Origin: DATDCY01 sp031406795 [NCBI: Candidatus Rokuibacteriota bacterium]
Lineage (GTDB): Bacteria; JAUVQV01
Assembly (NCBI GenBank): GCA_031406795.1
Contig: JANOHV010000097.1
Coordinates: 1 to 16,257, forward strand
DNA: 16,257 nt
Reading direction: 5' to 3'
Positions within the stretch are counted from its first letter, which is position 1; each line of letters begins with the position of its first letter. The notes under the pieces were generated by a model. That model saw only the letters and a program-made list of their open reading frames with translations. It was not told the origin of the DNA and made no database searches. This document shows positions 1 through 7,608 of this stretch, piece after piece. Position numbers and translations under genes: made by a program.

Positions 1-7
1 CGGCCTA

Positions 8-106
8 CCCGGGAGCGCGACCGTGGCTCGCGGTCTCGTAACTCGCCCTTCGGGCTCAAACAACGAGCCCGCGTCCCTTCGGGACCGCCCCGGTCACGCT
101 CCCGGG
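8..106. repeat. Large palindromic foldback element (cruciform/REP-like)
   Basis: The outer arms at 8-23 and 91-106 are inverted copies matching at 15 of 16 positions. A second stem pairs 30-38 with 80-88 (one G-T wobble). Inside lie small perfect hairpins: GCCC/GGGC at 45-55, GGGCTC/GAGCCC at 52-70 and GTCCC/GGGAC at 73-85. The whole 100 bp can fold back on itself and shows no coding signal. It resembles dispersed palindromic intergenic repeats, but only one copy is seen here, so its repeat nature is inferred. Confidence 0.6.
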
Positions 107-207
107 CTTCACGGCGGCTCCGCGCATCTTCCCTGCGGGCGAACCCCAGCCCGCCTCGCAGTGACAGGTCACCGGCACCCCCACCGTTTGAGCAAAGGTG
201 GAAGGCA

Positions 208-264
208 ATGAACATCAATCCGGTCAGCTGGTTCGAAATCTACGTTCAGGACATCGCACGGTGA
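208..264 (+). pseudogene. N-terminal fragment of a VOC/glyoxalase-family protein
   Basis: The ATG at 208 follows a good ribosome binding site (GGTGGAAGG, 197-205). It encodes MNINPVSWFEIYVQDIAR and then hits TGA. The 'NPVSWFEIYVQD' string is the typical opening of small VOC-superfamily (glyoxalase/bleomycin resistance-like) proteins, which normally run about 120-130 residues, so only the first beta strand is left. No continuation is visible in the other frames downstream, so this looks like a deletion remnant and not a simple frameshift. The ribosome binding site lies in a hairpin (CCACC at 181-185 with GGTGG at 197-201). Function is lost. The family call rests on the 18 residues only. Confidence 0.6.
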
Positions 265-279
265 TGTTTGGGGTTCCGG

Positions 280-310
280 TTGACACAAAACTTGAATTTT
301 ACTTGACACA
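280..310 (+). repeat. Direct repeat TTGACACA x2 in AT-rich DNA
   Basis: TTGACACA occurs at 280-287 and 303-310, 23 nt apart, in DNA clearly richer in A+T than the flanks. Each copy looks like a -35 element, but I cannot place a matching -10 at normal spacing. It is probably the upstream region of the fragment starting at 325. Confidence 0.4.
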
Positions 311-324
311 CGATTACATACCCC

Positions 325-426
325 ATGGCCTATATCCCACAATTCACTATCACCGCTCACCTGCGGATTCAAACCTTGCGAGGCTCCTGCCCGGATTCCA
401 AGATTGCAGAGAAAACAAGTTTGTAG
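325..426 (+). pseudogene. Possible N-terminal fragment of a Fic-family protein
   Basis: The ATG at 325 opens a 33-codon frame beginning MAYIPQFTITAHL. This resembles the opening of many bacterial Fic (AMP-transferase/filamentation-induced) proteins, which often start M-x-YIPxFxIT before a helical N-terminal domain. After about 13 residues the similarity stops and the frame ends at TAG (424-426). The conserved Fic motif HPFxxGNG is absent. There is no convincing ribosome binding site. Full Fic proteins are about 300 residues, so at most a stub remains. The sequence could also be a chance ORF; the call rests on a short match and on the fact that its neighbours are also truncated gene starts. 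Confidence 0.35.
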
Positions 427-462
427 CATTGTGTTCAGCAACATCGGCAGGAGGTGGCGGGA

Positions 463-624
463 ATGATCCCCGATGAACCTGTAGTGACAACAGGACCAGA
501 CGACGAGTCCCCCGCGCACACCGATCTCGACCACCTGGCAGGCATCTGGAGCACGGAGGAAGCGCAAGCTTTCGAGCATCGCACGAAGCCTTTCGGTGTG
601 GTGGAAGAGAAACTTTGGCGGTGA
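463..624 (+). CDS. Small antitoxin-like protein (VapB-type partner of a PIN toxin)
   Basis: A 53-residue protein with a strong ribosome binding site (GGAGG, 450-454, before ATG 463). The C-terminal half reads LDHLAGIWSTEEAQAFE, and the protein ends in EEKLWR. The pattern 'L-x-x-L-A-G-x-W-S-x-x-E-A-x-x-F ... LW(K/R)-stop' is characteristic of short antitoxins encoded just before PIN-domain (VapC-like) ribonucleases. It would bind and block the toxin and autoregulate. The next frame starts inside its stop (TGATG, 622-626), as in TA operons, but that toxin frame is broken. The antitoxin frame seems complete, although the first 18 residues look like a non-conserved extension. Family assignment is from the motif only. 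Confidence 0.5.
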   Translation: MIPDEPVVTTGPDDESPAHTDLDHLAGIWSTEEAQAFEHRTKPFGVVEEKLWR

Positions 625-689
625 TGCGGATTCTTTCAGGCACCGCGTATATTCTGTGTCCTTTCGTCCGCACCGGTCGTTGCAGATAA
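624..689 (+). pseudogene. Remnant of a PIN-domain (VapC-like) toxin start
   Basis: The ATG at 624 overlaps the antitoxin stop (TGATG) and encodes MRILSGTAYILCPF before TAA at 687. VapC-type PIN toxins commonly begin 'MRILLDT-x-AY', where the Asp is the first metal ligand. Here the LDT has become SGT, so the catalytic Asp is gone and the frame ends after 21 codons instead of about 130. Position, overlap and spacing fit a decayed toxin gene, but the match is short and the frame could be fortuitous. Confidence 0.35.
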
Positions 690-726
690 GATTACAAGAC
701 AACATCGCAAGGGCTGTGGGGTAAAG

Positions 727-886
727 ATGACATCGGCAACTATTAAACTCTTCCTTCCACGTGGCGATGCAAAAAGTCTCCAAACTGCCGAGATTTCTGA
801 TTGGACCGGAAAGGCCGTCGCTGCACCCCCGCACCGAAATTGACAAACTTCTTGCTCTCGAAGAACTCGACAAGGCCGGGGCCGGC
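727..886 (+). pseudogene. Frameshifted N-terminal fragment of a GIY-YIG-family protein
   Basis: ATG 727 follows GTGGGGTAAAG and encodes MTSATIKLFLPRGDAKSL, continuing to WTGKAVAAP. This is the typical N-terminus of GIY-YIG nuclease-family proteins, of the kind with a DUF4357-like region. At the C5 run 826-830 the reading frame breaks: frame 1 stops at 841, while the +1 frame continues the same protein as PRTEIDKLLALEELDKAG. One extra C therefore explains the break. The conserved continuation 'GVY(I/F)L', where the GIY-YIG catalytic core would begin, is missing; at about 881-887 the sequence switches to an asparagine-synthetase tail in the same frame. About 50 residues of family-like sequence remain, so no nuclease activity is expected. 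Confidence 0.6.
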
Positions 887-1054
887 GACCTGCTGCTCTC
901 GGCGCGGGCCGGGCAGCGCGGGTACTTCCGCCGGGAGGCGGTCGATCGACTCCTGACCGAACACCGCCGGTGCTCCGCCGACCACGGCTTGCGCCTCTGG
1001 GTGCTGCTCTTTCTCGAACTCTGGTTCCGGGAGTTCGTCGATTCACCCAGTTAG
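887..1054 (+). pseudogene. C-terminal fragment of asparagine synthetase (AsnB-like)
   Basis: In frame with the GIY-YIG remnant, 887-1054 encodes DLLLSARAGQRGYFRREAVD and then RLLTEHRRCSADHGLRLWVL...LELWFREF before TAG. This is the end of glutamine-hydrolysing asparagine synthetases, whose last about 50 residues read 'RGYF-x-x-x-x-V-x-x-L-L-x-E-H...D-x-x-x-R-L-W-x-L-L-x-x-E-L-W'. The glutaminase domain and nearly all of the synthetase domain (normally about 600 residues) are absent. AsnB homologues are common in exopolysaccharide and O-antigen clusters, so this could be the edge of a lost polysaccharide locus. No activity is expected. Confidence 0.65.
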
Positions 1055-1230
1055 CACGAACGAACCCAAACGCACCTTCCTGAATCTGAAGAGGAGCAAG
1101 CCAGCCGGAGGGGTGGCGCGGAGGGGAGGTCTCCATCGGCGGAGCGAAGTGAGCACGATGGAGGTCCGCAGCGACAGGACCCCGCAGGCGAGCAATTGTC
1201 TGGAGCTGTTCCCAGGGGAGTTCCTCCCAA
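1055..1230. other. Intergenic stretch with an imperfect stem-loop
   Basis: No coding signal is seen between the AsnB remnant and the ftsH promoter. CTCCATCG (1131-1138) is inverted as CGATGGAG (1156-1163), and wobble pairs at 1128-1130/1164-1166 extend the stem around a 17-nt loop. A short hairpin GGGAG-TTC-CTCCC lies at 1216-1228. Neither is followed by a T-run. The stretch could be a degraded intergenic repeat. Confidence 0.4.
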
Positions 1231-1259
1231 TTGACTTATTTCACAAAACCCTTTTTAAT
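1231..1259 (+). promoter_or_regulatory. Sigma-70-type promoter for the ftsH operon
   Basis: TTGACT (1231-1236) and TTTAAT (1254-1259) are separated by exactly 17 nt. Each differs from the sigma-70 consensus hexamer at one position. The spot is AT-rich in an otherwise GC-rich window, 45 nt before the chosen ftsH start. Transcription would begin near 1265-1267, giving a leader of about 40 nt. Confidence 0.6.
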
Positions 1260-1304
1260 GTGAAGACTTGAACATGAAACTGCACGTGGAGGGTGACGGT
1301 CACC

Positions 1305-3161
<1,857 letters not shown>

Positions 3162-3176
3162 TGGGTTCCACCCCTG

Positions 3177-3200
3177 CCCGCGCGCCGGCGGAGGCGCGGG
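3177..3200 (+). other. GC stem-loop between ftsH and folP
   Basis: CCCGCGC (3177-3183) and GCGCGGG (3194-3200) form a perfect 7-bp stem with a 10-nt loop, 15 nt after the ftsH stop. No T-run follows, so it is not a standard terminator. It may partly separate ftsH expression from the rest of the operon or protect the ftsH message end. Confidence 0.4.
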
Positions 3201-3225
3201 CTGTCCTGCGCGACCGGGAGCCGGC

Positions 3226-3253
3226 GATGACGAGGCGGCGATGACGAGGCGAC
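3226..3253 (+). repeat. 14-bp tandem duplication over the folP start
   Basis: GATGACGAGGCGGC (3226-3239) is followed directly by GATGACGAGGCGAC (3240-3253), a 14-bp unit in two copies with one mismatch. Each copy carries an ATG. The first (3227) gives a 5-codon micro-ORF MTRRR whose TGA (3242-3244) overlaps the second ATG (3241), the folP start, as ATGA. The micro-ORF peptide equals the first five residues of FolP. Confidence 0.8.
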
Positions 3254-4101
3254 GGCAGAGTTTTTCACTGCGGCTCGGCGCGCGCGTCCTCGAACTCGGG
3301 GGGCGCACCGCGATCATGGGCATCGTCAACGTCACACCGGATTCCTTCTCGGACGGCGGGACGTTCTTCGACCCGGCAGCCGCCGTCGAGCACGGCTTGC
3401 GGCTCGCCGGGGAGGGGGCGGACATCCTCGACGTCGGCGGAGAGTCGACGCGCCCCGGTTCGGCGCCGGTTTCCGAGCAGGAGGAGCTGCGCCGCGTGCT
3501 GCCGGTCGTGCAGCAACTGTCCGCGCGCTCCGGCGTGCCGGTGAGCATCGACACGACCAAGGCCGCCGTCGCGGAGGCGGCGCTCGCCGCCGGGGCGACA
3601 CTCGTCAACGATGTCTCGGGCCTGCGCCACGACCCGCGTCTCGGCGGCGTGGTCGCCCGCGCCGGCGCGGCGCTCGTCGTCATGCACATGCAGGGAACAC
3701 CGGGCACGATGCAGCAGGCGCCGCATTACGACGATCTGCTCGGCGAGGTGATCGCCGAACTGGCCGCGGGGATCGGCCGGGCCGCGGCCGCCGGGGTCGC
3801 GCCCGAGAGAATCCTCGTGGACCCGGGGATCGGCTTCGGCAAGAGCTTCGAGCACAACCTGGAGCTGCTTGATCGCCTCGGCGAGCTCGGGGTGCTCGGT
3901 CGGGCGGTGCTCGTCGGGCCATCGCGCAAGGCCTTCATCGGTCGCCTGCTCGATCTGCCGGCCGCCGAGCGGGTCGAAGGCACCATCGCCGCCTGCTGTT
4001 GCGCCGCGGACCGCGGCGCTCACCTGGTGCGGGTCCACGATGTCGGCCCGGTGCGCCGGGCGCTGCTGGTGGCGGACGCGATCCGCGGGGGAGCGGCGTG
4101 A
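3241..4101 (+). CDS. folP: Dihydropteroate synthase
   Basis: Condenses 4-aminobenzoate with 6-hydroxymethyl-7,8-dihydropterin diphosphate to dihydropteroate in folate synthesis; this is the sulfonamide target. The 286-residue TIM-barrel protein shows [16 protein letters not shown] (25-40), [11 protein letters not shown] (64-74), the substrate loop SIDTTK (102-107), NDVSGLR (123-129), [11 protein letters not shown] (148-158), DPGIGFGKS (194-202) and the pterin/phosphate motif GPSRKAFIG (226-234). Length and motif order are standard. The first ATG of the region (3227) is in another frame; 3241 is the only Met start that reads through. Its stop overlaps the cdaA start as GTGA (4098-4101), implying translational coupling. 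In Geobacter-type genomes folP sits at this same place after ftsH. Confidence 0.96.
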   Translation: MTRRRQSFSLRLGARVLELGGRTAIMGIVNVTPDSFSDGGTFFDPAAAVEHGLRLAGEGADILDVGGESTRPGSAPVSEQEELRRVLPVVQQLSARSGVPVSIDTTKAAVAEAALAAGATLVNDVSGLRHDPRLGGVVARAGAALVVMHMQGTPGTMQQAPHYDDLLGEVIAELAAGIGRAAAAGVAPERILVDPGIGFGKSFEHNLELLDRLGELGVLGRAVLVGPSRKAFIGRLLDLPAAERVEGTIAACCCAADRGAHLVRVHDVGPVRRALLVADAIRGGAA

Positions 4102-4877
4102 AACTGTTCGCCGAGCCGTTCCCCGAGCTGCGCTGGCAGGACGGTCTGGATATCCTGATCATGGCGGTCGTCTTCTACAACCTGATCCTGCTGCTGCGCG
4201 GGACGCGCGCCATCCAGATGCTGATCGGGCTCGGTGTGTTGCTGGGCGTCTCCTTCGCGGCGGGACGCATCGGGTTGCACGCGGTGAACTGGGTGCTGCA
4301 GAACTTTCTCGGCGCCGTGGTGCTCGTCATCATCATCCTGTTCCAGCCCGAATTGCGCCGGGCCCTGGCGAACATGGGCCAGGCGCCGCTGCTGCGCTTC
4401 TTCGACCCGATCAAGGAGGAGCGGTTGCTGCAGGAGTGCGTCCGCGGCACGCAGGCGCTCGCGGCCAAGAGGATCGGCGCGCTCATCGCCCTGGAGCGCG
4501 AGACCGATCTGAAGTCCTACGTCGACGGCGGGGTCGGCTTCGACGCGCGCGTCTCGCGCGAGCTGATCTTCTCGATCTTCCTGCCGGCATCCCCGGTGCA
4601 CGACGGCGCGGTGCTGATCCAGGGCAACCGGCTCTCCCAGGCCGGGTGCTTCCTGCCGCTGTCGCAGAATCCGAACCTGGCCAAGGGTCTGGGCACGCGC
4701 CACCGGGCGGGGCTGGGGCTCTCCGAGGAGACCGATGCGGCCGTGATCATCGTCTCGGAGGAGACCGGCGCGGTCTCGCTGGCCGTCGGCGGCGAGCTGC
4801 GGTTCGACATCGACGCGGTGCAACTGCAGCGCGAACTCGAGGGCATCTTCCATGTGCGCCCCAAGGTGGCGGCGTGA
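4098..4877 (+). CDS. cdaA: Diadenylate cyclase CdaA (membrane c-di-AMP synthase)
   Basis: Makes the second messenger c-di-AMP from two ATP at the inner face of the membrane. GTG 4098 overlaps the folP stop and follows GGGGGAG; this gives 259 residues, typical of CdaA. Three N-terminal membrane helices (about 16-33, 39-56, 66-82) precede the DAC domain. The catalytic motif DGA is at 169-171 in PVHDGAVLIQ, and RHR (201-203) in GTRHRAGLGLSEETDA is the second nucleotide-binding motif. Both are intact. The neighbours ybbR (regulator) and glmM (a known CdaA partner and inhibitor in Firmicutes) make the classical cdaA-cdaR-glmM module. CdaA is best known from Gram-positives but is also present in deltaproteobacterial lineages at this locus. 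c-di-AMP there usually relates to potassium/osmotic and envelope balance; its role here is inferred. Confidence 0.95.
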   Translation: MKLFAEPFPELRWQDGLDILIMAVVFYNLILLLRGTRAIQMLIGLGVLLGVSFAAGRIGLHAVNWVLQNFLGAVVLVIIILFQPELRRALANMGQAPLLRFFDPIKEERLLQECVRGTQALAAKRIGALIALERETDLKSYVDGGVGFDARVSRELIFSIFLPASPVHDGAVLIQGNRLSQAGCFLPLSQNPNLAKGLGTRHRAGLGLSEETDAAVIIVSEETGAVSLAVGGELRFDIDAVQLQRELEGIFHVRPKVAA

Positions 4878-4926
4878 GCCCGTCGGTGGCGGCGGTGAGC
4901 CCGTCGGTGGCGGCATGAGCCAGTCG
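4866..4926 (+). repeat. Triplicated 20/21-bp unit across the cdaA end and ybbR start
   Basis: Three adjacent copies of GTGGCGGC(G)GTGAGCCCGTCG lie at 4866-4885, 4886-4906 and 4907-4926. The third carries ATGAGCCAG in place of GTGAGCCCG and contains the ybbR start. The first contains the cdaA stop. Copies 1 and 2 each carry a GTG AGC start-like site. The extra base in copy 2 shifts the frame. Confidence 0.85.
4874..4918 (+). other. 14-codon micro-ORF bridging cdaA and ybbR
   Basis: GTG 4874 overlaps the cdaA stop (GTGA). The frame encodes VSPSVAAVSPSVAA, a perfect 7-residue repeat, and ends at TGA 4916-4918, which overlaps the ybbR ATG 4915 as ATGA. A ribosome finishing cdaA could pass through this frame to ybbR. 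It is created by the local triplication. Whether it is translated is not known. Confidence 0.5.
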
Positions 4927-5325
4927 CTGCGGCGGCTGGCGCGGCGCCTGCCGCTGATGGCGGGCTCCCTTCTCCTCGCCATCGGCTTCTGGTTCTTCGC
5001 GGTGGAGCGCGAGGAGGGGGAAGTCGGCTTGCTCGTGCCGCTGGTCTACGAGGGCTTTCCGACGCGGCTGGTGATCGACGGGGCGCCTCTCGAGTCGGTT
5101 TACATCCGGCTGCGCGGCCCGCGCCAGGCGGTCGAAAACATTGATCCGCAGCAGGTGCGGGTGCGCGTCGACCTCGCGGCGGCGCGGGCCGGCAACAACG
5201 TTCTGCCGCTGGCGGCGCCGATGGTCGTCGTGCCGCGCGGCGTCCAGGTGGTCGGCATCTCGCCGCCGGCCGTCAATCTCAGGTTCATCGCCCGCACGCG
5301 GGTCGAGGAGGGAGTCAGTCGATGA
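4915..5325 (+). CDS. ybbR: YbbR/CdaR-like regulator of CdaA
   Basis: A membrane-anchored extracytoplasmic protein thought to modulate CdaA. From ATG 4915 it has 136 residues: a basic start (MSQSLRRLARRLP), one membrane helix (about 14-31, LMAGSLLLAIGFWFFAV), then a single YbbR-type beta domain with VPLVYEGFP, a conserved VYIRLRGPRQAVENI segment and VRVDLAAARAGNNVLPL. Firmicute CdaR proteins carry three to four YbbR repeats and are about 400 residues or more, so this is a short single-domain form; no frameshift is visible to explain the length. Upstream starts are unlikely because they would encode the repeat tract. The stop overlaps the glmM ATG by 4 nt. The gene lies exactly where cdaR is expected, which supports the call more than the sequence does. 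Confidence 0.85.
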   Translation: MSQSLRRLARRLPLMAGSLLLAIGFWFFAVEREEGEVGLLVPLVYEGFPTRLVIDGAPLESVYIRLRGPRQAVENIDPQQVRVRVDLAAARAGNNVLPLAAPMVVVPRGVQVVGISPPAVNLRFIARTRVEEGVSR

Positions 5326-6806
5326 AAAGAGCGACAACAGTGCATATGAGTGCTCCCGGCGTGCTGAGGCAGAAGCCTCCGCTGCTTGCGGGCAGAGCCC
5401 GCTGCATGTTCGGCACGGACGGGGTCCGCGGACGGGCCAACGTCGAACCGATGACTTCGGAGACGGCGCTGCGGCTCGGCCGCGCCTGCGCCCACGTCTT
5501 TCGCGACGGCGAGCGGCGCCACCGGGTGCTCATCGGCAAGGACACCCGCCTGTCCGGCTACATGCTCGAGAGCGCGCTGACCTCGGGGATCTGCTCGATG
5601 GGCGTCGACGTCGTCCTGGTCGGGCCGCTGCCGTCGCCGGGGATCGCCTTCATGACGCGCAGCCTGCGCGCCGACGCCGGAGTCGTGATCTCGGCCTCGC
5701 ACAACCCCTATGAGGACAACGGCATCAAGTTCTTCTCGCGCGAGGGCTTCAAGCTGCCGGACGCGCTCGAGGCCGAGATCGAGGATCTCGTGCTCTCCGG
5801 GCGCATCGACCACGTGCGCCCGACGGCGGACGACATCGGCAAGGCCTTTCGCGTCGACGACGCGGTCGGCCGCTACGTCGAGTTCGCGAAGAGCTCCTTC
5901 CCGCGGGAGCTGACGCTCAAGGGGCTCAAGGTGGTCGTCGACTGCGCCCACGGCGCAGCCTACAAGGTCACGCCGGAGGTCCTGCGCGAGCTCGGCGCCG
6001 AAGTCACGGTTCTCAACGCCCAGCCGGACGGGCGCAACATCAACCTCGGGTGCGGCTCGGTGCACCCGGAGGTCGTTTGCGCCGCCGTGCGCCGCGCCAA
6101 GGCGCACGTTGGGCTGACGCACGACGGGGACGCCGACCGGGTGCTGCTCTGCGACGAGCGCGGCCGCCTCGTCGACGGCGACCAGATGCTCGCGATCTGC
6201 GCGCTCGATCTGCAGGCGCGCGGGCTGCTCGCCGGGGGCGGGGTCGTGGGCACCGTGATGAGCAACTACGGGCTGGAGCTGGCGCTGAAGAAGGCCGGCA
6301 TCGCGCTTGAGCGGGCGCCGGTCGGCGACCGCTATGTCGTCGAGACGATGCAGCGCGGCGGCTACGTTCTCGGCGGCGAGCAGTCGGGCCACATCGTCTT
6401 TTTCGGGCACCAGACCACCGGGGACGGCATCGTCACCGCGCTGCAGGTGCTCGCGGTGATGCAGCGTTCGGGGCGGACGCTCGCGAAGCTCGCCGGGGCG
6501 ATGACGCGTTTTCCGCAGATTCTGATCAACGTGCCGACCGCGCGGCGCGTCACCGTGGCGGCCGTGCCCGAAATCGGGCGGGCGGTCGAGCAGGCGGAGG
6601 CGAAGCTCCGGGGTCGCGGACGCGTGCTGGTTCGTCCTTCGGGCACGGAGTCGAAGGTGCGGGTCATGGTCGAAGGCAAGGACCGGCGTGAGACCGAGGC
6701 GCTGGCGCGGGACATCGCGCAGGTCGTCACGCGGACGGTCGGGGAGCAGGCGCCCCCGCACCGGGAAGCGGCGGATCGAAAGCGCGGATCAAGGAGGGGC
6801 GCGTGA
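5322..6806 (+). CDS. glmM: Phosphoglucosamine mutase
   Basis: Interconverts glucosamine-6-phosphate and glucosamine-1-phosphate on the way to UDP-GlcNAc for peptidoglycan and LPS. ATG 5322 overlaps the ybbR stop and has a strong ribosome binding site (GAGGAGGGAG, 5305-5314), giving 494 residues. Motifs: FGTDGVRG (30-37), the active phosphoserine loop ISASHNP (Ser126), the Mg site DGDADR (268-273), the sugar loop GEQSGH (352-357) and the phosphate loop RPSGTES (438-444). GlmM normally begins within about 3-4 residues of FGTDGVRG (about 450 residues in all). Here 28 residues precede Met29 (5406), which itself lacks a ribosome binding site, so the N-terminal extension is probably real or the start is leaky. 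The C-terminus has a basic, low-complexity tail of about 25 residues. GlmM is a known CdaA-binding inhibitor in Gram-positives. Confidence 0.95.
   Translation: MKRATTVHMSAPGVLRQKPPLLAGRARCMFGTDGVRGRANVEPMTSETALRLGRACAHVFRDGERRHRVLIGKDTRLSGYMLESALTSGICSMGVDVVLVGPLPSPGIAFMTRSLRADAGVVISASHNPYEDNGIKFFSREGFKLPDALEAEIEDLVLSGRIDHVRPTADDIGKAFRVDDAVGRYVEFAKSSFPRELTLKGLKVVVDCAHGAAYKVTPEVLRELGAEVTVLNAQPDGRNINLGCGSVHPEVVCAAVRRAKAHVGLTHDGDADRVLLCDERGRLVDGDQMLAICALDLQARGLLAGGGVVGTVMSNYGLELALKKAGIALERAPVGDRYVVETMQRGGYVLGGEQSGHIVFFGHQTTGDGIVTALQVLAVMQRSGRTLAKLAGAMTRFPQILINVPTARRVTVAAVPEIGRAVEQAEAKLRGRGRVLVRPSGTESKVRVMVEGKDRRETEALARDIAQVVTRTVGEQAPPHREAADRKRGSRRGA
5366..5402 (+). other. Two hairpins in the glmM leader/extension
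   Basis: GAGGC-AGAA-GCCTC (5366-5379) and GCGGGC-AGA-GCCCGC (5388-5402) are perfect short hairpins inside the coding region for the N-terminal extension. The second ends 3 nt before the internal ATG 5406, where conserved GlmM sequence begins, and would bury any ribosome binding site for that start. Confidence 0.5.
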
Positions 6807-7534
6807 TGCGACGCATTCTGCTGGGCGTGAACATCGACCACGTCGCGACGCTGCGTCAGGCGCGGCGCGGTCGCGAGCCCGAGCCGCTCACCGCGGCGGC
6901 GCTCGCCGAAATCGGCGGCGCGGACCAGATCACCGTGCACCTGCGCGAGGACCGCCGGCATATCCAGGACCGGGATCTGGAACTGCTGCGGCGCACGGTG
7001 GCGACCTGGATCAACCTGGAGATGGCCGCGGTCCCGGAGATGGTGCGCGTCGCCCAGCGGCTGCGGCCGGAGGTGGCGACGCTGGTTCCGGAGAAGCGCC
7101 AGGAGATCACGACGGAGGGCGGGCTGGATGCCGCCGGCCAGGTGCGTTCGCTTGCGAAAGTCACGACGACGTTGAAGCGCGCCGGGATCCGGGTCAGTCT
7201 CTTCATCGACCCGGCGGCCTCGCAGATTCTCGCCAGCCGCGCGATCGGCGCGGACGCGGTTGAATTCAACACGGGGCAGTATGCCGAGGCGCGCACGCGG
7301 GCCGCGGCGCGGTCTGAACTCGAGAAGCTGCGGGTGGCGTCCAGCCTGGCCGCCGAGCAGGGCCTGGCGGTCTTTGCCGGCCACGGCTTGAATTACCACA
7401 ACATCCTCCCGGTCCGGGCGATCCCGGAACTCGAGGAGGTCAACATCGGCCACAGTATCGTTTCCCGCGCCCTGTTCGTCGGGCTGGAGCGCGCGGTGCG
7501 GGACATGGTGGAATTGCTGAACCGCCCGCAGTAA
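6806..7534 (+). CDS. pdxJ: Pyridoxine 5'-phosphate synthase
   Basis: Condenses 1-deoxyxylulose-5-phosphate with 3-amino-2-oxopropyl phosphate to pyridoxine 5'-phosphate, the ring-closing step of the DXP-dependent vitamin B6 route. The 242-residue protein starts [20 protein letters not shown], the family signature. With ATG 6806 the residues matching the E. coli catalytic set fall at the same numbers: His45 (TVHLRED), Glu72 (NLEMA) and His193 (AGHGLNY). This supports 6806 over GTG 6803. VEFNTGQYA and NIGHSI are also present. The ATG shares its A with the glmM stop (TGATG) and follows AAGGAGG (6791-6797). In Geobacter-like operons acpS often comes next; here rex follows instead, after a 74-bp gap. 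Confidence 0.96.
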   Translation: MRRILLGVNIDHVATLRQARRGREPEPLTAAALAEIGGADQITVHLREDRRHIQDRDLELLRRTVATWINLEMAAVPEMVRVAQRLRPEVATLVPEKRQEITTEGGLDAAGQVRSLAKVTTTLKRAGIRVSLFIDPAASQILASRAIGADAVEFNTGQYAEARTRAAARSELEKLRVASSLAAEQGLAVFAGHGLNYHNILPVRAIPELEEVNIGHSIVSRALFVGLERAVRDMVELLNRPQ

Positions 7535-7608
7535 CGGGACCACGAAGCCCGCACGAGAACAGAAGTTTATCTTGGATTTTACCGGCAGCAACGAGGGAGG
7601 GCACGACG

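Noticed and set aside
23-211. Small + strand frame across the foldback element
   Set aside because: It follows the palindromic repeat sequence and has no start signal or conserved motif.
200-1100. Integron cassette array, suggested by VOC, TA and GIY-YIG cargo
   Set aside because: No attC-like GTTRRRY/RYYYAAC core pairs and no integrase are seen, and cassettes would normally hold whole genes.
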